Shown piece by piece: positions 34,305 through 38,817 of a DNA stretch of 38,817 nucleotides. The notes beneath the pieces were generated by a model. It was not told the origin of the DNA. It saw only the letters and a list, made by a program, of their open reading frames with translations, and searched no databases. Position numbers and translations under genes: made by a program. Origin of the DNA: Petrotoga sp. 9PW.55.5.1 (GTDB lineage: Bacteria; Thermotogota; Thermotogae; Petrotogales; Petrotogaceae); assembly GCF_003265365.1 (NCBI RefSeq), contig NZ_AUPM01000002.1, positions 10,556 through 49,372 on the forward strand, in the 5' to 3' direction. The stretch's first letter is position 1, and each line of letters starts with the position of its first letter.

Positions 34305-35050
34305 TTAAGGCGGTTAATTTAACAAAAAAGTTCAAGGATTTCACAGCGGTTCATGAGGTTAATCTTGATGTTAAACCAGGTGAAATTTACGGTTTTTTAG
34401 GTCCCAATGGGGCAGGTAAAACAACAACTATTAGAATGCTTACCGGCACATTAAAGCCAACATCCGGCCAAATTCTTATTTTGGATAAAGATTACAATAA
34501 CTATGAATTGGAAATAAAAAGAGAGATAGGAGTTGTACCTGATGAACCAAAGATGTACGAAAATCTCAAAGGTTCGGAATATATAGAATTTATTATGAAT
34601 ATTTATAGACTTGATTCAAAAGAAATATATTCTAGGTTTAATGAGATATGTGAAGCTTTTGGAATAGATTACCTTAACGATTATATAGGGGATTACTCTC
34701 ATGGTATGAAACAGAAATTAATGGTTGCTTCTGTTTTAATGAGAAAACCAAAGGTAATTTTTCTTGATGAACCAACTGTAGGTCTTGATGCAAGAGCAGC
34801 ACGTATACTTAAAGAATTACTTCAGAAATACAAAGAAGAAGGATCTTCTATTTTTTTTACAACACATATTCTTGAAATAGCAGAAAAAATGTGTGACCGA
34901 ATAGCGATTATAGATCACGGGGAGATACTAGCAGAAGGAAATATGCAAGAGTTACAAACTCTTTCCAAGCAAGGTAGTAAAAGTTTAGAAGATATATTTT
35001 TAGAATTGACTGGTGGAAATGAAGTAAAAGATATTATTAAGGAATTATGA
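34301..35050 (+). CDS. ABC transporter ATP-binding protein (ABC-2 type)
   Basis: This is a stand-alone nucleotide-binding subunit: Walker A GPNGAGKTT near residue 34, Q-loop replaced by the VVPDEPKMYENL segment, signature YSHGMKQK, Walker B VIFLDEPTVGLD and switch His in TTHILE. It resembles the CcmA/NatA/YhaQ-type family that energises ABC-2 permeases. The signature has His for Ser in the second position (SHGMK), a common variation in this family. The start is TTG at 34301, with GAGGGGG upstream and overlapping the DUF3298 gene stop. The permease gene follows by nine bases. The substrate is unknown. Confidence 0.92.
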   Translation: MIKAVNLTKKFKDFTAVHEVNLDVKPGEIYGFLGPNGAGKTTTIRMLTGTLKPTSGQILILDKDYNNYELEIKREIGVVPDEPKMYENLKGSEYIEFIMNIYRLDSKEIYSRFNEICEAFGIDYLNDYIGDYSHGMKQKLMVASVLMRKPKVIFLDEPTVGLDARAARILKELLQKYKEEGSSIFFTTHILEIAEKMCDRIAIIDHGEILAEGNMQELQTLSKQGSKSLEDIFLELTGGNEVKDIIKEL

Positions 35051-35059
35051 GGCGATAAA

Positions 35060-36655
35060 ATGAATGAATTAAAATTACTCTTACAATATTCATTTAAAAA
35101 CAAAACTCGCCCAAAAAAGAATAGAAAAGGAAAAGAGGTCAGGCCAGGGGCTTTTTCTACTATTATAGGTTTTCTAATCGTTCCTATAATTTTTTTGGCA
35201 GTTATAATTCCTACCATGTTGGCTTTATCAGGAAGCTTTGATTTAAACATCCCTTTAACTCAGTTGGGACTTGATGCAAATTATACATTGCTTGAATTAA
35301 TTTTTGCACCATCTTTTTTACTTATGGGAGCGATATTTATAATCCAATTTTCACCAATGATAGTAACAACATTATACGATAACGATATGAATGAAATATT
35401 ATTGACCATGCCGATTAAACGTTCTACTCTTTTTTTTGCCTCAACCATCGATAGTTTAATTATGTCAGGAATAGGCAGTGGAGCATTTCTTGCGATGGCT
35501 ATCTCTTATTTTATTATGAAAGATGGAAATATTTTCTTTTCTATTGTATCAACTATCGGATATTTTCTTTTTTTGATCACGTTTGGTATAGTTTTGGGAT
35601 TGATAATGTCTTTGTTCGTTGGTAAAACCTCAGCTAAAAGAATGGCTCAACTTTCATATTTTATTGGAATCATTATATTTGTATTGATTCCACAATTTAT
35701 TCCAAGAATGATGACCAGCGATCCTGAAAACCTTGTTGAAAATTTAGGGAATACTTTGAAGGTTTTTATGAATCCTTTCTGGCCACACGTGCAGTTTATT
35801 AACGCTTCAAATGGGAATATTCTATCTTTAATTTTTATATTTGCAAATTCCATTATTCTTCTATATTTTGTTTATAGATATTCTAAAAACCTTGATTTAT
35901 CAACATCAAGAAAAAAATCTAAAGTTAAAAAAGTAGAAAAATTCAAAACCAAGAGATTACCTCTTTTTGAAAAAGATAGAAAATTGCTATTTAGAAATTC
36001 TCAACTATTGTTCATGATGATATATCCAATAATATTACCTGCTATATTATCTATTTCAGGAATGCAAGATCTAACTTACATGGCTTTATTTTTTATGTTC
36101 ATCGCAGCATCTTATTCTGCCATGATCTCAGCCTACATGTTGACTGAAGAGATAAAAATATGGCCAGTACCTAAATTATTCCCTTTTAAAACTCAAACGA
36201 TGGTTAATTCCAAGGTAATGATCGCAACAGGGCTTTACTCAATCGAATTTATATTGCTAACGTTAGTTTTTTCATTAATTCTACCATTTGAAATCTTTAA
36301 TCTTATACTAATTGTTCCTACAATTGTTTTGTTATACTACTCTTCACTTTTGGGAGCAAGGATATTTTTAAGTGATTCAAAAAGAGATGTTTCCCAGATG
36401 AATAAAGTTTTTAATGGGAAAGAAACGATAATAATTGAATTGGTTACTATGGGGTATGCTGTTGCAATTTTCGGTTTGCTATTTTTCTATAAACTTATGT
36501 TATCTCAAGGACCCATGTGGATATTTAAGAACCTAGGAATGCAACTCACTTCAATAATAATACTAGGAATTGTTATCACTTTGGTGATTATAATAATCTT
36601 TTCAATTAGAAAAGAACAAAAAAAGATCGAAAGATATATAGATGCTATGGAATAA
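35060..36655 (+). CDS. ABC-2 type transporter permease
   Basis: This is a 531-residue polytopic membrane protein with about 12 hydrophobic segments in two groups, residues ~35-275 and ~315-515, separated by a basic cytoplasmic stretch (KKSKVKKVEKFKTKRLPLFEKDRKLLFR region, about residues 283-310). It begins with a basic KNKTRPKKNRKGK tail. The pattern fits large ABC-2 exporter permeases paired with a single ATPase. The ATG at 35060 is preceded by GAGGCGA. The substrate cannot be deduced. The DUF3298-type protein encoded upstream may be its exported partner or substrate-binding factor, which is inference. It overlaps the longest reading of ddl, but not the preferred start. Confidence 0.82.
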   Translation: MNELKLLLQYSFKNKTRPKKNRKGKEVRPGAFSTIIGFLIVPIIFLAVIIPTMLALSGSFDLNIPLTQLGLDANYTLLELIFAPSFLLMGAIFIIQFSPMIVTTLYDNDMNEILLTMPIKRSTLFFASTIDSLIMSGIGSGAFLAMAISYFIMKDGNIFFSIVSTIGYFLFLITFGIVLGLIMSLFVGKTSAKRMAQLSYFIGIIIFVLIPQFIPRMMTSDPENLVENLGNTLKVFMNPFWPHVQFINASNGNILSLIFIFANSIILLYFVYRYSKNLDLSTSRKKSKVKKVEKFKTKRLPLFEKDRKLLFRNSQLLFMMIYPIILPAILSISGMQDLTYMALFFMFIAASYSAMISAYMLTEEIKIWPVPKLFPFKTQTMVNSKVMIATGLYSIEFILLTLVFSLILPFEIFNLILIVPTIVLLYYSSLLGARIFLSDSKRDVSQMNKVFNGKETIIIELVTMGYAVAIFGLLFFYKLMLSQGPMWIFKNLGMQLTSIIILGIVITLVIIIIFSIRKEQKKIERYIDAME

Positions 36656-36671
36656 AGAAAGGAGACACTCA

Positions 36672-37628
36672 ATGGACATTCCAGTTATTTCCGGGGGAAA
36701 GTCAGTAGAAAGAGAAATATCGTTTAAAAGCGCTCAAAACGTATGTAAGAGTTTAAAAAATTTAGGATATAATCCAATATTGATAGATTTAAGTGACGAT
36801 GATTTTTTGCAAAAGATAAAAAGTTACACAATTGCTTTTAATATAGTTCACGGCGATTTTGGTGAAGATGGAAGGTTATCTTCAATTTTAGAACTATTAG
36901 ATATTGATTACACATCGTCGGGCCCTGAAACCTGCCTTGCAACATACGATAAATTCATTTTTTATAACCTTTTTAAACATTATATACCTTTTCCAAAGAC
37001 CATATTAACTAATAAGCTGATTTCCGCTCCTTTTAATTATCCATTCATCATTAAACCACGAAAAAGTGGTTCGAGTAAAGGGGTATATATTATTCATGAT
37101 GAAAATGAATATCATTTTTATCTAGAAAAAGACCTAAGAGAATATGGTGACATTCTCATTCAAGAATATATCAAAGGAAGAGAAATAACCATATCTTATA
37201 TTCAAAAAAAGGACAAATTTGAACTTCTACCAATACTTGAAATAATTCCTAAAAAAGAGTTTTATGATTATGAAGCAAAGTACAGTGAAGGTGTGACAGA
37301 ACTTAAAATATTGGAGAATCCATCGCAGCAAATAATTGATAAAATTGAAAATATAGGAAATCAAATTATGAGTCTTCTCAACTTCAAAGATATGTTCAGA
37401 ATAGATGCCATATTAAAAGGCGATGATGTATTTATACTTGAAATCAATACCGTTCCAGGACTCACAAATTTAAGTGATCTTCCTACATCAGCGAAAGCAG
37501 CGGGGATAACTTTTGATGGTTTAATTGATATAATTTTAAAAAACCATCTTATCGAGGAAAACCAAGATAAAATAGCACAAGGAGGACTAAAAAATGGAAT
37601 TTCACGGAACAACAATATTAGGCGTTAG
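36672..37628 (+). CDS. ddl: D-alanine--D-alanine ligase
   Basis: This is an ATP-grasp enzyme making D-Ala-D-Ala for peptidoglycan. It has the N-terminal [16 protein letters not shown], the HGDFGEDG loop, [17 protein letters not shown], the ATP-binding [21 protein letters not shown] and the final metal-binding [15 protein letters not shown] at 36672 is chosen because AAAGGAG lies just upstream; the reading to 36642 adds residues that do not fit. The last ~20 residues (after NHLIEEN) extend past the usual family end and overlap the hslV start by 35 bases, including its ribosome site. This looks like read-through extension of the tail rather than a functional domain. Confidence 0.94.
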   Translation: MDIPVISGGKSVEREISFKSAQNVCKSLKNLGYNPILIDLSDDDFLQKIKSYTIAFNIVHGDFGEDGRLSSILELLDIDYTSSGPETCLATYDKFIFYNLFKHYIPFPKTILTNKLISAPFNYPFIIKPRKSGSSKGVYIIHDENEYHFYLEKDLREYGDILIQEYIKGREITISYIQKKDKFELLPILEIIPKKEFYDYEAKYSEGVTELKILENPSQQIIDKIENIGNQIMSLLNFKDMFRIDAILKGDDVFILEINTVPGLTNLSDLPTSAKAAGITFDGLIDIILKNHLIEENQDKIAQGGLKNGISRNNNIRR

Positions 37629-38127
37629 AAAAAATGGTAAAACGGTTATATGTGGAGATGGGCAGGTAACGATGGGAGAAACAATATTCAAAGGAAACGC
37701 AAAAAAAGTTAGAAGATTGGGCGAAGGTAAAGTAATTTCAGGTTTCGCAGGTTCAGTAGCCGATGCATTAGCCCTATACGAACGTTTTGAAGGAAAATAC
37801 AAAGCCTCTCATGGGAATCTAATGAAAGCCGCTGTTGAATTGACAAAAGAATGGAGAATGGACAAAGCGTTAAGAAGACTCGAAGCTCTTTTATTAGTTG
37901 CAGACAAAGAGAACATGTTTTTGATATCTGGAAATGGTGAAGTGATGGAGCCTCAAGAAGATGCAATTTCCATAGGTTCGGGTGGCCCTTATGCTTATGC
38001 TGCCGCAACAGCTCTTTTAAGAAATACTGATTTAGACGCAGAAGAAGTAGCTAAACAAGCTATAAAAATTGCTGGAGAGATATGTATCTATACTAACGAC
38101 AATATCACCATGGAGATAATAGAATGA
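37594..38127 (+). CDS. hslV: ATP-dependent protease subunit HslV (ClpQ)
   Basis: This is a proteasome-like threonine peptidase. The N-terminus [12 protein letters not shown] contains a short propeptide ahead of the catalytic Thr. [27 protein letters not shown] and [16 protein letters not shown] follow, then the C-terminal [16 protein letters not shown] and [11 protein letters not shown], closely matching HslV of other Thermotogae. It works with the HslU ATPase, which is not encoded next to it here; the following gene is a NUDIX-type protein. GGAGG lies eight bases before the ATG. It overlaps ddl by 35 bases and the next gene by four (ATGA). Confidence 0.96.
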   Translation: MEFHGTTILGVRKNGKTVICGDGQVTMGETIFKGNAKKVRRLGEGKVISGFAGSVADALALYERFEGKYKASHGNLMKAAVELTKEWRMDKALRRLEALLLVADKENMFLISGNGEVMEPQEDAISIGSGGPYAYAAATALLRNTDLDAEEVAKQAIKIAGEICIYTNDNITMEIIE

Positions 38128-38708
38128 ACGAAAAAATCATGGCTGTTCCAACAAATATTTTGTTAGAAAATTTAGGTATTAAAAATAAAAACTTCACCAA
38201 AGTTGAGTTTTCAAAGTTCACTAAAGTTTTGGAATATGCCGAATTTTTTTCCAGAAATGAGATTGAAAATAACAAAAATTACAAACAAATCATACCATAC
38301 GTCGTATTTAAAAATAAAGAAAACAAAATTCTTGTATTAAAAAGAACAGAGAAACAAGGAGAAAAACGCCTTCACAATAAAGTATCAATAGGAATAGGCG
38401 GGCACATAAACGAAAACGATAAAGGTTTCTCTTTTGAGCAAACCTTTTTCAAAGGGATGGAACGTGAAGTCAACGAAGAGTTATGGATTACCCCTCCTAC
38501 GAAATACGTATATTTAGGGATAATTAATGATGATTCTGAAGATGTTTCAACCGTACATTTAGGGGTTTTATTTGTTGGACATGTTGAATCAGCAGAAATA
38601 AAAGAAGTGGAAAATTTCGAAAGTATTTGGCTCACAAAAGAAGAATTAAACAATTTAAAAGGTGTAGACTACGAAGGTTGGACAAAAATAGCCTTAGAAA
38701 ATATTTAA
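38124..38708 (+). CDS. NUDIX-family hydrolase-like protein
   Basis: The central region shows a NUDIX fold: [20 protein letters not shown] then [19 protein letters not shown] followed by the helix [14 protein letters not shown], which carries the R-E-x-x-E-E core of the NUDIX box. The spacing between GGHI and the helix is longer than the textbook box, as in the COG4112-type phosphoesterase group. An N-terminal ~55-residue extension precedes the domain. The substrate is unknown. The start ATG at 38124 overlaps the hslV stop, so it is translationally coupled. The right-end repeats begin seven bases after its stop, and no T-tailed terminator is visible in the window. Confidence 0.8.
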   Translation: MNEKIMAVPTNILLENLGIKNKNFTKVEFSKFTKVLEYAEFFSRNEIENNKNYKQIIPYVVFKNKENKILVLKRTEKQGEKRLHNKVSIGIGGHINENDKGFSFEQTFFKGMEREVNEELWITPPTKYVYLGIINDDSEDVSTVHLGVLFVGHVESAEIKEVENFESIWLTKEELNNLKGVDYEGWTKIALENI

Positions 38709-38714
38709 ATCCAA

Positions 38715-38817
38715 ATTCCCCTTCCTCGAAGGGGTGGATGCAGCGTTTTATGCTGCAGACGGGGGTAGTCGGTTCTATTCCCCTTCCTCGAAGGGGTGGA
38801 TGCAGCATTTTATGCTG
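38715..38817. repeat. Hairpin-rich intergenic repeat, right end (inverted relative to left end)
   Basis: ATTCCCCTTCCTCGAAGGGG followed by TGGATGCAGC-GTTTTAT-GCTGCAGACGGGG and TAGTCGGTTCT is repeated from 38777, a 62-bp period (one extra G in the GGGGG run). The sequence is the reverse complement of the left-end unit. The second copy is cut by the window end. It begins immediately after the NUDIX gene. Confidence 0.9.

Overview
The window is about 38.8 kb of AT-rich bacterial chromosome. It is densely packed with genes, frequent TTG and GTG starts, strong GGAGG-type ribosome sites and many 4-35 bp gene overlaps. HslV, the paired ABC exporter, the flagellar gene order and the housekeeping proteins all look Thermotogae-like. 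The low GC and protein style fit Petrotogaceae, most likely Petrotoga or a close relative. This is an inference from sequence style, not a database match. No rRNA, tRNA, insertion sequence or CRISPR array was seen.

Layout. (1) 1-271 and 38715-38817: the two ends carry copies, in opposite orientation, of the same ~61-bp hairpin-rich intergenic repeat. (2) 302-976: a PPP-family phosphatase on the + strand. (3) 1102-5680: eight minus-strand genes (DUF2179-type membrane protein, YjbQ, PEBP, adenosine-specific kinase, NIF3-like protein, membrane-anchored methyltransferase, small membrane protein, rubrerythrin-like ferritin). (4) 6001-12118: a plus-strand operon-like run of an exported beta-sandwich protein, a secretin-N0/N1-like protein with a barrel-like C-terminus, a two-component system and a cysteine desulfurase. 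(5) 12157-17115: yicC-remA-gmk-rpoZ (a conserved order), serS, rsmE and an MscS channel, closed by a GNRA-loop terminator. (6) 17237-27923: a flagellar cluster motE-fliK-flgD-flgE-flbD-motA-motB-fliL-fliM-fliY plus a small exported protein. (7) 27933-28661: a convergent metallo-beta-lactamase-fold hydrolase. (8) 28792-33274: a heterodimeric ABC exporter with asymmetric ATP sites, then an alpha/beta hydrolase. (9) 33275-33622: a terminator and a decayed lactate dehydrogenase tail. (10) 33623-36655: a DUF3298-type exported protein, apparently frameshifted in a T tract, then an ABC-2 type exporter. (11) 36672-38708: ddl, hslV and a NUDIX-type gene, overlapping one another.

The flagellar block covers hook assembly (FliK, FlgD, FlgE), stator (MotA, MotB, FliL, MotE-like) and switch (FliM, FliY). 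The 6001-8941 pair looks like an envelope-assembly or surface system and is the least explained coding content. Other points of interest are the end repeats with compensatory stem changes, a probable AUA start codon in the NIF3-like gene, an internal duplication in FliK, a helical insertion in MotB, and two homopolymer frameshifts within about 200 bp near 33.5 kb.
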